Of a stretch of 64,000 nt of DNA, positions 51,801 to 59,099 are shown in pieces; positions within the stretch are counted from its first letter, which is position 1; the number at the start of each line of letters is the position of its first letter. The notes beneath the pieces were generated by a model. The model was not told the DNA's origin. It was given only the letters and a program-made list of their open reading frames with translations, and did not search any database. The translations under genes were made by a program, and so were the position numbers. Source of the stretch: Sinonovacula constricta (Eukaryota > Mollusca > Bivalvia > Cardiida > Solecurtidae); the NCBI GenBank assembly GCA_007844125.1, contig CM017571.1:4551448-4615447 (forward strand). Reading direction: 5' to 3'.

Positions 51801-54800
51801 GACCAAGAGGTGGTAGGAACAATGTTATAACATACTAGTTTTAAAAAGAGCACTAAAGCCCAGACTACAATTGTAGATCCAAGAATGTTCAACTAAGTTG
51901 ATAATGTAACTTGGTTTGGTATTATATCTAAGGGTTGTAAGAATGCTATTGAGGGGAAGCCAGCCATTTATTCTCATAAGGTGATCATCGCATGTCAAAA
52001 TGAATACAAGAATTGTTGTGTGGGCACTCAACTTAGGCAAGACCTACCTGAGACAAAGACTGTATAAAAGATAGGAAGCTTCCAGACAGAAGAAGTGTAG
52101 TGTTGTCACTGGAGCCCGCCACAGGACAATTTTTTCCCTCTCAGCTTTTTCCATCTCTCGCTCCTCATGGGATATCTGATGTTTGGTAGGATGGGTTTGT
52201 GCCACGCCCCCGTTCACATTTTCTGCCTTCACTATCTCAGATGTTGTAATCCCCTCTGTGCGTTGACGGACATTGGGTGTTTTTGATTTTTTCATTGCCT
52301 TTTTCTTCTTTTGTGATGCAAGCAACCGTTCAATCTAGGTTAAGACATAAAATATAATTCAAAGTGAATGTATCATAATAAAGGGAAATAATAACAAAAT
52401 AAATAATAACAATGTCAATAATAATAACAACATAAGCAATGATAATACTGTATCAAAGTTGGGATTTTTTCATGATTAAAACATCAGAAAGAGAATTATA
52501 TGTATACATGTACCAAAAGCAAAAACGGCTCCTATCACTTTTAAAGTCGAAATAATTATTTGTGCAAAACAATATGACTTCCCTGGTAAGTAGCTTCCAT
52601 GTTTACAAAAAGGGTATAAGTACATACATATTCTGATTTGTTCATGGATTCTGATTGTGTAAATACTTAAATTTAATAAAGTATAAAATGAATATACCGA
52701 TAGATAACAAAAGCAAAAACAAAAAAAGACCAAAGACAAACACTTACATAATCATTATATCATCAGTTTTTTTATTTGTGTAAATGTAAAGTCAGCTAAC
52801 AGTTTGAAATAAATTACATTTTAAAACTTAAAAAAATCATTTTAAATTTTTAAAAAACAAATACAAAAGAAAGGTGAATAGTAAAGGAAAGCAAAAAAAA
52901 GGCCAGTGTAAAATGTGTTTAACGGTTGTGTGCAGTTAATGGTACTTCTTACATTTAAATATAAAAAAATATCTTATAGGGCAGTTATTAATTTTCAAGA
53001 TGGTGTAATTGATTTTCTAACAGTTGCATGAAAAATAGGTTAGTTTCCTTATTTAATCTAAACCCCATTGTCTCAGGTGACTGCTAGGAGTGACCTTATT
53101 GTGAGCAGCAGTCAGGTGATAATCCCTTACCCCATGGGGCACCTAAACAGGGAGCCAACCACTATAAACAGATAGTCCTATCACATCAAGCTCTCACAGA
53201 AAGAGCTTCTATAAGCTTTACAGATTAATGTAAAAGCTTAACAATTCAGCTGTAAATTATAAGTTTAACTCAAATGAACAAATTGGGTGAAATTTTGATT
53301 TTAGTCATGTTTTTCTAACTAACAGTTTTCATGTAATTATCTCTCAAAGAGAAGAATAAACTAAATGATGGCATTTTATTTTTTGTAAGATGTATCCTTC
53401 TAGAACGATCTATGTGAACACTTATAATAGTAATATCACTAATACTAATAGGGAAACAACTGAAAAATAAATCATGCAAAGATTAAAAAATAAAAGCAAA
53501 AGGAGCACACAAAGTTGTTCCATTTAACGATTAAACTCTCACTCCACAGAGCAATCAAGGCTGTTGTACTGTATTTCTCTTATTAATCTATATTAAAATA
53601 TCTGTTAAATAAACATTTCTTGATTTTTTTCAAGTTTCACTTGAAGATGGACATTATCTACTTAGAAAACTGTTTTATAACTTAAATTTAAGTAGTGTCA
53701 CATAATGCCTAACTAACAAGTCCATTGGGGAATTGTGGGAGTAAAGCAACACAAATAGGTGACCTTTTTCTAGTGAAAACAATCTACATCTAAATCTTAT
53801 CCTGTCTTTTCTCACAGATGCATTGTTTTAACAAAAGAAAAAAGTTCTTAAAGGTTTAACATTTAATATTTTAAATTTAACATCTATTGAATCTGACTAG
53901 TTTTTACAATATTGAATATTCTGTTATACCACAAAAGGCTATATATAATGCACATGTTTTGGCAATATTTATAAAGTAAGGGTCAGTGTGCAAAAAAACT
54001 ATTACTAATTGTATGTACTAATTTTTTCCCCTTCCTCACAAATGACAAAGTTATAATTACAATGTCATCCCCCATTTACTATCACATTGGTGTAAGTACA
54101 ATTATGAGCATGTATTGTACAGTGTTTTTGACACAATGGTCACTATCAAACAGATATGTAAAGATTAACATAGGATAATGAAAAGAGGCGTAAATAATAA
54201 TGACTGTTGGTGTACTATAAGAAAGGTTGTAAGGTCAAGTGAAACTGAGAACAACTTAAGACTTGCAGTGATGACTAATTAGCAGCTGACAAACTTTCTG
54301 AAGAGGGAAGGGGCTACACATCATATGTGACATACTGACTGTTTTTCTTTATATTAAGTCCAATGTAAAGGTAAGCATGATGGGAGTGCATAACCTATAG
54401 CCTTTTAAAGTAAAAATAAAGTACTCAAATGCTTCCATTTATAAAAAAAAATAAGCTAATGGTCAAATTCGAGAATCTTAAGAAAATGCCACAGATTATA
54501 ATTGCTACATGAGTGTACAGAAAACAGGCATCCAAGCAAATCCTATCAGAATGGTCTTCTAACAAATTCATCAAATGCCTGGTTAAGTGATCATGATAAT
54601 TGATTACAATTATTATAACAAAAATACTAGTGTACAGCTAAGCTTTGAGTTTAGTGGCAATTGCATACAATTCTGGATTATATCTTTACTAAAACTTAAC
54701 ATGTACTTTGATATTATTGATTTGTACTTAAACAAAACACACACCAAATATTAATCAACAATGTTGAGACATTCAAAAGTGAATGATCAGAAACAAAGAA

Positions 54801-56833
54801 TGACATTAGAACATGAAAAGAACTCCCTAAAATTGAAGCAGATAGTAACCAAAATCAAACTGGACCTATATATTTATATGATTATTCAGAATTCAAACAC
54901 AACTTGAAATTTCCCAATATGTAACAGAAAGAACAAATTATGGCATGTTCAGCCACTATTATATACTAGGGGGAAAAAAAGCAACTTTTTAGTTGATACA
55001 AATAAAGCTAATTTTGTTTTAACCGTGCAAAACCTCTGCTAAAATATGAGTCCCAATTGCTAGGGAATATGATACGCTTAACAGTGTCTGAGAAAAGCAT
55101 GCACAGAGCCACCAGAAACAGAATTTCGAAATGCACGTGTTGCACTTGCAGTGCTAATTACTTCATGAAATAACTGAGTATAGATCGGTAGTTGCATTTT
55201 TTTCCCCTAGTATATGTGGGATGTCACAGTGACACATACATCTTAGCTGTTCTTGTCACTGAGCATCCATGTCCCTCTACTGATAATTGTTACATTCATG
55301 AATATCATGTGATGCAAAAACTATGTTTGACATTTTACATCCTAAATTTGATTGCAAAACATGAAGTGAGACAGTGTTTGTTTATATTCCAAAAATGTAA
55401 ACAAGCTGAAGTAGTTTCTGTTTCATCTGCTAACTTACTTATTCTGTCAGTGTTGATTTCCAACATCTCTTAATTTCAAGTTCTGTTCATTATCATTATG
55501 AAATATTACCTAACATCCCTAAGCACACAATGTCAACTCCTGTATTATTTTTGTTTTTTATTACATCGCACTGATACACTTATGGTCACATTGACAATGT
55601 CTAGCTAATTATTTGTGGAGGAAGATCTCAGACCTATGCCTGGTTAGAAATTTCTCACCATGACCGGAACTCAAACCCACTGGGTGAGGTTACTGAGGAG
55701 TTACTTATCACAGACTCTAACACAAGTCAAGAGGTGTAAATAACATCTATACACTACTTGAATGAAAATAATATTTCATTTCTTTGTTTTTCACATGGAA
55801 GCAAATTTTTTTAAGTTTTACATTGACATGACATCTAATAACCTAAGCCTTAGAATAGTTGGAACATTTATTACATTTTTGTTGTACTAAAAGTAACTTG
55901 TTTGCTGTTGATTATACATGAATGTTTTAAGGTTGAGTTGCATTATTTACCAAAAAATGTAATTGACGGACAAACCTAACTGTACAACATAGCTACTGCA
56001 CAGTGCACATGGCCAGATGTTACAGGACGCCACCGGAAAACCATACACAGACATGATGAAGACCCTAGGCATCCCATAAAGCAGCCAAATGTTATATATA
56101 TATAATGTGCAAACTTACAAAATAATCAAAAACTTTGTGCAAAATAACATAAACGTAAGAGAATGCTGCAATTTTCTTTTTTATTATACAAATAGCTGGA
56201 TACATGATATTTCCATAGTGATTGAGTGAAGTGGTTGTGAGTCTACCTACAGAACTGAACGTTAGCTCCCAGTTAGGGGCAGGATTTTACTTTACCCAGA
56301 TTTCCCTAAGTGATTTCAGTGGAGTTTGTTGGCACCAACACCAAATCTCGCTCTTGTTCACTACTGGAGTGGACAAAATTTAAACAGTTAATGCTACAAT
56401 TTACAGGATGGAATAGGTTTGAACAGATTTTGTACAATTCTCATCAATCAATTTCTCTACAATTTGCATTAAGTATTTAAAATAAAGTGTAACAAGCATG
56501 CACATTTTAGACAAACTGTTTGGTTAGGTTTCTCAAATGAATGTTATTGCATACAAATGTCACGATACAAGTGATAACAGGGACTAAAACTAATAAAACC
56601 CATACCCATAAAAAAGATTAAAGTAAACATCAGACCGAGCTAAAATCTGCCACTGGGGTACAGAACAAGTATACAGTGATCTAAAGCCAAACTAAACTGG
56701 GTGGACATTCTGTGTCACTCCTTACCAACTCGTGTTTTTTGCCATTGGTTCCCAATTTGTTCTGTTTAAGGTGGTGACGAAGTTGAGCAACTGTACATCT
56801 CTGTAATTCGTGTTCATTAAAGGGAGATGACAT
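18683..56833 (-). CDS. VMP1: Vacuole membrane protein 1 with N-terminal SAP motif, 11 coding exons (gene span)
   Basis: VMP1 is a multi-pass ER protein of the DedA/VTT family with phospholipid scramblase activity. It acts in autophagosome formation and ER contact-site release. The join of 56726-56833, 52048-52334, 51493-51583, 50060-50170, 41240-41319, 31585-31813, 26823-26903, 25627-25743, 24388-24449, 20747-20849 and 18683-18820 gives 468 codons with GT-AG ends and matching phase throughout. Hallmarks: '[14 protein letters not shown]' before the first membrane helix; '[16 protein letters not shown]'; '[14 protein letters not shown]'; '[20 protein letters not shown]'; '[14 protein letters not shown]'; and '[13 protein letters not shown]' at the C-terminus. 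All are near-identical to human VMP1 (406 residues). The added ~60 residues are N-terminal: a SAP motif (residues ~14-43), then a Lys-rich stretch ([10 protein letters not shown]). The introns are loaded with transposons and satellites, but the coding exons are intact. Confidence 0.95.
18970..19370. repeat. Tandem repeat 'ACCAGTCCATTGGTTAATCAAGAC', ~9 irregular copies
   Basis: Units of about 40-60 bp, each with 'ATACCAGTCCATTGGTTAAT' and a variable spacer (GCTCCTTTAAACT or TGCTTCTATAAACC). In the last VMP1 intron. Confidence 0.85.
19380..20746. other. VMP1 last intron, no feature recognised
   Basis: Mostly AT-rich. A short patch at 20080-20310 is less AT-rich and has an open frame on +, but no supporting splice sites or family resemblance was seen. 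Confidence 0.5.
20747..20849 (-). CDS. VMP1: VMP1 coding exon 10
   Basis: 103 bp (ACCCTTGCAG acceptor, AGT|GTAAGT donor). Encodes [20 protein letters not shown], then [14 protein letters not shown], aligning with the vertebrate SLQKPFQEYLEAQRQKLHHK region. Confidence 0.95.
21355..22099 (-). mobile_element. Ty3/Gypsy 3' LTR (745 bp)
   Basis: On the - strand it starts TGTTATG right after a purine-rich tract (TTTAGGGGTGGAGG at ~22100-22113) and ends GTAACA at 21355. A TATA-like TATATATAAGG (+ strand ~21891-21900) marks a possible LTR promoter. LTR limits are inferred from the TGTTA...TAACA ends and the adjacent polypurine tract. The matching 5' LTR is not in the window. Confidence 0.7.
22100..23560 (-). 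pseudogene. Ty3/Gypsy pol remnant: reverse transcriptase and RNase H, decayed
   Basis: One - strand frame from about 23555 to 22480 shows Gypsy RT words ([52 protein letters not shown]) and RNase H words ([21 protein letters not shown]). It is broken by in-frame stops at 23283, near 22798 and further on, plus a frame change near 22480. The catalytic YIDD box reads YIDE. Protease, the RT start and integrase are absent: only ~340 bp separate RNase H from the LTR. It is therefore 5'-truncated, internally deleted and inactive. Confidence 0.88.
24388..24449 (-). CDS. VMP1: VMP1 coding exon 9 (small)
   Basis: 62 bp (CTTTATTTCAG acceptor, ATAGG|GTAAGT donor). Encodes [20 protein letters not shown], matching the vertebrate KIFVIITFSKHIVEQMV segment. 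Phase 2 at its 3' end joins A-AAA-ATC of exon 10. It lies only 90 bp from the end of the TTAA-flanked element. Confidence 0.93.
24740..26150. repeat. Dispersed 'GACCTAGTGACCTACTTTTT' repeat, decayed copies
   Basis: Two stretches (about 24740-25400 and 25820-26140) carry 'TTAGTGACCTACTTTTTA', 'ATGACCCAGTTACGCACTCA' and 'GTGTGTTCACAAGC' words at ~120-bp spacing. They are the same family as the array at 31880-33560. VMP1 exon 8 sits between the two stretches, and its own sequence is not repetitive. Confidence 0.7.
25627..25743 (-). CDS. VMP1: VMP1 coding exon 8
   Basis: 117 bp, phase 0 (TTGTTTCCAG acceptor, CAA|GTAAGT donor). Encodes [20 protein letters not shown], then [19 protein letters not shown]: the second VTT signature and re-entrant/transmembrane segment. 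Confidence 0.97.
26823..26903 (-). CDS. VMP1: VMP1 coding exon 7
   Basis: 81 bp, phase 0 (GATATTTCAG acceptor, TCA|GTAAGT donor). Encodes [16 protein letters not shown] and [11 protein letters not shown]; human has [23 protein letters not shown]. Confidence 0.96.
27160..27890. repeat. 56-bp tandem repeat, ~13 copies
   Basis: The unit is a diverged dimer: 'AAGGTGTGTATCATCACCCC' plus TTAATC, then 'AAGGTCTGTACCATTTACCA' plus CTCCTTAATC. Array in the intron between VMP1 exons 6 and 7. Confidence 0.93.
27900..28590. other. VMP1 intron, AT-rich, nothing recognised
   Basis: No splice-supported exon or repeat family seen. Confidence 0.5.
28600..28915. repeat. Dispersed mollusc-type repeat ending in GGCATAAAAAA
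   Basis: Contains 'TTTGACATTTCTGCCAGGTTA' twice, 'GCGCGACACGTCTTCTTCAT', 'GGACAGGCAGACGGACGGAC' and 'ATTATATGCCCGCCTTCAGG' then GGCATAAAAAA. I recognise this word order as a common dispersed repeat of bivalve genomes. The small open frame on + is not a gene. Confidence 0.7.
28920..29900. other. VMP1 intron, AT-rich, no gene seen
   Basis: Only a short direct duplication (GTTGCTCTRACATT...CAGGTTGGTCT, 29140-29200) stands out. Confidence 0.5.
29903..30086 (+). mobile_element. SINE family 1, 5'-truncated
   Basis: Body and tail only: 'AAGGGTAGTTCCATGACTGG', 'GGTGTCAGGATTATGTGACT', 'GAAGGCAGCACTATATCTGC', 'GTTGGTGGGTCGATAAACCC'. The tRNA head is missing. Confidence 0.88.
30541..30895. repeat. 69-bp tandem repeat, 5 copies
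   Basis: The unit contains 'GTAACAGTGATATAGAGTTT', ATCACTGAACAATTA and 'CCCTTATGCTAGGATATACC'. Spacing of GATATAGAG is 69 bp (30577, 30646, 30715). Confidence 0.92.
31130..31525. repeat. Strand-switching 18-bp satellite (inverted tandem array)
   Basis: 18-bp units (AAACTACCATCCAGACAT) run forward at about 31130-31218, switch to the reverse complement (GGATGGTAGTTTATRTCT) at about 31219-31403, and return to forward at about 31404-31525. The switch points create long perfect or near-perfect inverted repeats able to fold back. Just upstream (right) of the VMP1 exon 6 donor in genomic order. Confidence 0.92.
31585..31813 (-). CDS. VMP1: VMP1 coding exon 6 (VTT domain core)
   Basis: 229 bp; TGTTTTAG acceptor, ATG|GTGAGC donor. 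Encodes [24 protein letters not shown] and [20 protein letters not shown], then an acidic [13 protein letters not shown] stretch. [21 protein letters not shown] is the most strongly conserved part of the family. Confidence 0.97.
31880..33560. repeat. Array of ~120-bp units, 'GACCTAGTGACCTACTTTTT...' family
   Basis: About a dozen diverged units. Each has 'TTTGACCTAGTGACCTACTT', 'CCCCACATGACCCAGTTA', 'TCATCCAAGATTTCATGCAG', 'TTCTGGCCATGTTTGGTGAA', 'GATTGGGCTATAAATGTGGC' and 'CTCTAGTGTGTTCACAAG'. Open frames on - across it repeat the same peptide words and are not genes. It lies in the VMP1 intron between exons 5 and 6. Confidence 0.88.
33565..35045. other. VMP1 intron, no gene recognised
   Basis: AT-rich, with no splice-supported exon. 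Confidence 0.5.
35050..36600. repeat. 30-bp satellite array, ~52 copies
   Basis: The unit is TGTGATGTGATAGATGTACA plus CTAGCAATAC, exactly 30 bp, so two units fill each 60 bases. Variable positions (GTGA/GAGA, TACA/TGCA, CTAG/CAAG, ATAC/ATGC, TGTG/AGTG) occur in recurring combinations. Because 30 is divisible by 3 and the unit lacks stops, the - strand has a 562-codon open frame of [14 protein letters not shown] decapeptides. It is a repeat artefact unless transcription is shown. Confidence 0.97.
36601..38680. repeat. 53-bp satellite array with 740-bp higher-order repeat, ~39 copies
   Basis: The unit is 'ACAAACCTTGACCAGTTTAA' plus CTGCATACTGG plus 'TACTGTGATATGATAGATGTAC'. Its last ~23 bases are the core of the neighbouring 30-bp unit. 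A block with rare variants (CCAGTTGACTGC, ATATGATATATG, AACATTGACC, CTGATAGTGG) at 37627-37700 recurs at 38367-38440. That offset of 740 bp is about 14 units. Confidence 0.96.
38690..39600. other. VMP1 intron, AT-rich, nothing recognised
   Basis: No exon, RNA or repeat family supported. Confidence 0.5.
39606..39838 (+). mobile_element. tRNA-headed SINE, family 3
   Basis: The head has 'TCTAGTGGTTAAGATGTTGG' (A box region) and GGTTTGATCC (B box, 39661-39670), like a tRNA with a long variable arm. The body has 'TCCTTGAGCAAGACTATTTA' and an AT-rich end. It directly abuts the Tigger element at 39841. Confidence 0.75.
39841..41175 (+). mobile_element. Tigger/pogo (Tc1-mariner) element, internally deleted
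   Basis: The ends are CAGTCAAACCTG and CAGGTTTGACTG, with TA on both sides (39839-39840 and 41176-41177). Subterminal regions repeat GACCACC/GCGACCACCTG. A 5' piece of the transposase gene survives (40401-40684). The catalytic DDE domain is missing and the total length is 1335 bp, so it is non-autonomous. Confidence 0.9.
40401..40684 (+). pseudogene. Tigger transposase N-terminal remnant (CENP-B-type HTH)
   Basis: The ATG at 40401 begins [20 protein letters not shown], then [19 protein letters not shown]. This is the pipsqueak/CENP-B N-terminal helix-turn-helix of pogo transposases. A TAA follows IEK; the same frame goes on through [12 protein letters not shown] and LCYRWFLDA to a TGA at about 40684, where the gene is cut by deletion. 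Inactive. Confidence 0.85.
41240..41319 (-). CDS. VMP1: VMP1 coding exon 5
   Basis: 80 bp (ATATTTCCAG acceptor, CTGA|GTAAGT donor, phase 2). Encodes [19 protein letters not shown], then PEPPYPT, as in vertebrates. The 8.7-kb intron between exons 4 and 5 holds the 32-bp minisatellite, the MULE and the 2.57-kb element. Confidence 0.95.
41973..42204 (-). mobile_element. SINE family 1, full length, with 12-bp target duplication
   Basis: The - strand head is 'CCTGGTAGCGCAAACTGTAG' and the B box region is GGTTCGATCC (from CGGATCGAACCC on +, near 42140). The tail is (AAAC)n. TGTCAGTTATTT occurs at both flanks (41961-41972 and 42205-42216), giving clear limits. In the VMP1 intron between exons 4 and 5. 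Confidence 0.93.
43106..45672. mobile_element. 2.57-kb DNA transposon inserted in the minisatellite
   Basis: The ends are AGATGGTTATCG and CGATAACCATCT. About 50 bp inside each end is a second complementary pair (GGCCATATTTGTGGTAA at 43154; TTACCACAAAGATGGC at 45611), so the TIRs are ~65 bp and imperfect. Flanks show extra TA pairs compared with the intact repeat (a 2-bp AT or 4-bp TATA duplication; ambiguous because the target is TATATA). The interior has a partial family-2 SINE at 43447-43600. Near 43240-43440 there are short coding-like scraps (a start reading [10 protein letters not shown]; a frame with [16 protein letters not shown]) that may be remnants of its own protein. No intact transposase. 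Confidence 0.85.
43447..43600 (-). mobile_element. SINE family 2, partial
   Basis: Shares 'GCATTGCAGGTTAGCTGGTA' and 'GAGGCTGAGGAGTTACAAGT' with the copy at 12871. Nested in the 2.57-kb transposon. Confidence 0.75.
45988..46393. repeat. ~200-bp direct duplication inside the MULE
   Basis: 'AGTTATAAAACAACACTGTT...GGCCATCCCACTT' is followed by a second copy 'TGTTATAAAACAACACTGTA...GGCCATCCCACTG'. Shared words include 'AAACCAGATAATTTTCTTTG' and 'AAAGCCGCGAAAATCCTTTA'. The second copy lacks ~14 bp. It is AT-rich, unlike the gene that follows. Confidence 0.9.
46438..46656 (+). pseudogene. MULE transposase N-terminal part (FLYWCH-like zinc finger)
   Basis: Encodes 72 residues including '[20 protein letters not shown]' and SCNGALVTD: the F/Y...Y..W-C...C pattern of FLYWCH-type fingers found at the N-terminus of MULE transposases. 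The frame ends at TAA 46654-46656 in a short AT-rich patch (GTATGTTTTAATTAAAAAAATAAAAG). The downstream transposase is in the +1 frame, so a small indel, or less likely a very short intron, lies there; the expected final His pair of the finger falls in this patch. Confidence 0.75.
46640..48161 (+). pseudogene. MULE transposase, catalytic part, interrupted by a SINE
   Basis: The frame from 46640 shows the MULE DDE core: D116 in [11 protein letters not shown]182 in [11 protein letters not shown], the C204-x2-H207 of QGCFFHLTQ, and E321 in [14 protein letters not shown]. The host-like frame runs to about codon 389; from 47809 the reading enters a SINE and continues by chance to 48076. After the SINE, at 48095, the original frame resumes and ends at TAG 48159-48161. 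GC content is clearly higher than in the AT-rich host DNA and the element's own ends. With the upstream frame break and the SINE, this copy is probably inactive, though the catalytic residues are intact. Confidence 0.88.
47809..48094 (+). mobile_element. tRNA-headed SINE, family 4, inside the MULE gene
   Basis: It has an excellent A box (TAGCTCAGGTGG, 47820-47831) and B box (GGTTCGATC, 47864-47872). The 3' end is (ATCCC)n-like. CATGGTAA flanks both sides (47801-47808 and 48095-48102), and removing the insert plus one duplication restores the transposase frame. The body word GGTGTCAGTATAATGGACC resembles GGTGTCAGGATAATGTGAC of family 1. Promoter boxes this intact suggest a young copy. Confidence 0.93.
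49533..49606 (-). mobile_element. SINE family 1, tRNA head only
   Basis: On the - strand: 'CGTACCTGGTAGCGCAACAG', TAGAGCGTCGGCTCCAGG, 'TACGGGAGGCCTCCGGTTTA'. The head ends at the minisatellite boundary, with no body or tail. Confidence 0.8.
50060..50170 (-). CDS. VMP1: VMP1 coding exon 4
   Basis: 111 bp, phase 0 at both ends (TTGTTACAG acceptor, CTG|GTGAGT donor). Encodes 37 residues including [19 protein letters not shown] and LHTFLLYL, almost identical to human VMP1. Confidence 0.96.
50561..50665 (-). repeat. Partial copy of the fold-back element family
   Basis: Reverse complement of 15277-15378: AAAAAGGCAATTTGCC, 'AATGAGAGCATATTTAGAAA', 'TTAATACAGTTCCCTCTGAA'. Single arm only. Confidence 0.8.
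50990..51120 (+). mobile_element. SINE family 1 body fragment, decayed
   Basis: 'GTGGTATCATGCTAGGTGTT', 'GCTATATACAGTAAAGGCAG', 'TACTACATCTGCTTCAGGTA'. Head absent. Confidence 0.8.
51320..51480 (-). mobile_element. SINE family 2, decayed
   Basis: Contains 'GATGGCTGAGGAGTTGCAAT', AACTAGGTTTTAAACCTCC and 'CAAGCCTAGCTGGATGACCT', similar in order to the copy at 12871. Immediately next to VMP1 exon 3. Confidence 0.55.
51493..51583 (-). CDS. VMP1: VMP1 coding exon 3 (first transmembrane helix)
   Basis: 91 bp between TTTTTCAG and GAG|GTAGGT. Encodes [30 protein letters not shown]: a membrane helix followed by the conserved EG-x-H-Q motif. Confidence 0.93.
52048..52334 (-). CDS. VMP1: VMP1 coding exon 2 (end of SAP motif, Lys-rich linker, first helix start)
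   Basis: The acceptor is TTAACCTAG and the donor is AG|GTAGGT (phase 2). It encodes [12 protein letters not shown], a polar linker, a charged [12 protein letters not shown] helix and '[20 protein letters not shown]'. The vertebrate counterpart of the last part is the RERQNIVLWRQPL region. Confidence 0.93.
52335..55545. other. VMP1 intron 1, AT-rich, no gene recognised
   Basis: A less AT-rich patch at 53070-53170 (GTCTCAGGTGACTGCTAGGA...CCCATGGGGCACC) may be an old repeat. Otherwise nothing is supported. Confidence 0.5.
55552..55735 (-). mobile_element. SINE family 2, partial
   Basis: 'TTTATTACATCGCACTGATA', 'GAGGAAGATCTCAGACCTAT', GGTTACTGAGGAGTTACTT. Same order as the 12871 copy, head degraded. 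Confidence 0.75.
56726..56833 (-). CDS. VMP1: VMP1 coding exon 1 (start codon, first part of SAP motif)
   Basis: The ATG is at 56831-56833, with an upstream candidate acceptor (GTTAATCAG) about 10 bases 5', so a non-coding first exon may lie further right. It encodes 36 residues ending '[10 protein letters not shown]' and splices at TTG|GTAAGG in phase 0. With the next exon (IERLLASQ) this makes a SAP consensus: T-V-x-x-L-R-x-x-L, a turn with G-x-x-G-K-K, then E-L-I-x-R-L. Starting at this ATG is supported by the phase match and by the motif being completed across the intron. Confidence 0.85.
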
Positions 56834-59040
56834 GTTTCAACTGATTAACATCAACTATTGGTTAGAGATAACAGGTTAGATAAATATTCATAAATGTATG
56901 GCTGAAAATAGAGTAAACTTCAACCTTTTATCAACTTTATGCCGGTGACAATTTGCTGAACCCACGGAAGAACTATAAATAAATATTTGTCGGGTTCTAG
57001 GTTGTTTACTTTAAAATTGTCATTCGATAGGTTACGGCCGAGAACCTAGGCATCCGGTTGGTGAACCGAACGCGATTATATGAGCGCAATGGGTTTAAAA
57101 TAAAGACAATGATGAAATCAAAGCGCTGAGAAGAAGCTTGGTCTCTGTAAGTTTAAACGTATGAAATAATGTATGGGGTACAAAATTAATCCACAGTTAT
57201 TCATTTCGTCAACGCTACACCCCTGTGGCCTGTCTCTAAATCCTGACTGCACCACTTTTTCCGAACTCATTTGTCACTTCTAGACTGAGATGTTGTTACG
57301 TTACGAATATCATGTCATAACCTGGTACAGAGCCGCACAAAACACTGAGGTCCGCGCGGGATATATAACATATCTTGGCAGATTATAAGAGCATCTCCAA
57401 GGTTTACTTTTTCAAAATGGTGTATTAAAATCAATAATTGTTTTATAAAAGGAAAACTAATATATGTGTAAACAAATATATGAAAAGGGTTAGTCAGATC
57501 ACAATTTTGAGGTTATAATTTGAAACACAATGCGTCGGTACACTGTTTGAACCGTCAGTTTAAAAAAACTGACATCACAACAGAGTCCTGAAACAGGACC
57601 GACACAACTGTGCAAAAATGGTAAGACAACATCGATAAAACAACATAATCAAAGCACCGAGGGCACTGTAGCATTCAGTGCATGCAATTTGTGATGTAAA
57701 ATGCGTACTGAACGACCCACTGACATATACTTAGTACTTTAAAGGTATAATCGTAAGCATAAATTTTAGTAGATTCTCGTATTTTCAGCCCTTCTCGTTT
57801 GTTTGTTTCTATATTTCTTTTGCGAAAATACTACCAGAAGCTACCAGACTTTACAAATGTGTTGTTCTTAATTAAAAACATTTTAAAATAAATCAGAATT
57901 CTATGAGAAATGATCATAAACAGTAAATGTGCTAAACATAACGTATTTATGAAAACAAATATACTACTACTACTTATTTAGCCGAGTATGTACACAGTTT
58001 CTTTGAAACATCAAAAGAGATTTAAACAGAAAAAAAACTAAACAAAATAATTATTAACTTGATACATAATGTTAATGGCAGAATTGCAGTTATTGAGAAG
58101 AACGGCACTGACCAATCAGAAGGGGCCAAATTATGAGAAGCTTTTTAGGTAACACAGACAAAATTATATCATTTTTAATATTCAAGCAGATTAAAAAAAA
58201 GTTTTTGTTAAATTAGTTGAATAGACAATTGCATATTAGAGAATATTGGGCCAAAATCGGTAACACTAGACTAAAACAAAGAAAAAAAATGCAATATAGT
58301 TAATACTTGATGATTGTAACACGCAATTCAACATTCAATTAGTGAAACATAATCGACATTGAAATAGTTCATCGGTATAAAACCACCTTACATAACAGTG
58401 AAAACACAAGGCTCTATTAACAATTTCTTTTAACATTGCACTTTGTAATGTTCACAATATTATTTTTTAATTACTGTACAGTTGAATTGCATCATTTTTG
58501 TCTACCATTACAAACAATATTTGTTAATTTGATAAGAAATATTCAGGTCCTACAAGATGAGCGTCACACAAGAAGTCAAAACATAAACAATGTGGCAAAA
58601 GTTAGGAGTATGACACAACTTAATGTAATAGTATGCCCAGGGAAGACAGGAACCATTTAATCGGTTCGACATTTCATCCCCTTTAAAGGTTTTCTTGTAA
58701 AATAATATTGTATATAATGTTATCAATAAGACATCAATCATCCTTAAGGGCAATTTATACAAAAGAGGCTAAAATACTTAATAAGTTCAAAAGGTCACTT
58801 TTTTTGCAAACATTCCACGTCCTTTTTAGAGATGGCTGAATATAACAAACAAAAACGATCTTAAAGTCCATGTACAAAGAACAAATTTAATACAGAATTC
58901 AATACTGCTGTATTTGCTACATATTAAATGTTAACAGCATAGCATTATTGTTGAGTTTATTAAATACCGATGGACTTCTTCTTCGTCTTTTTGTCTGTGT
59001 TCTTTACTTGTCTTCATGCACCTTAATTATGAAATTATGC
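56834..59040. other. Upstream region of VMP1; no gene assigned
   Basis: Should contain the VMP1 promoter and any non-coding first exon. An ATG|GTAAGA on + at 57618-57626 could be the first exon of a divergent gene, but with a single codon it cannot be supported. No CpG-dense block is obvious. Confidence 0.4.
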
Positions 59041-59054
59041 ACATTGATGCACAT

Positions 59055-59096
59055 TGTACCCCCTCCCCCCCCCCCACCCCCACCCCCGTCTCACGA
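59055..59096. repeat. C-rich homopolymer tract
   Basis: Near-continuous C with scattered A/T (CCCCCTCCCCCCCCCCCCCA...). Confidence 0.9.
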
Positions 59097-59099
59097 AAA

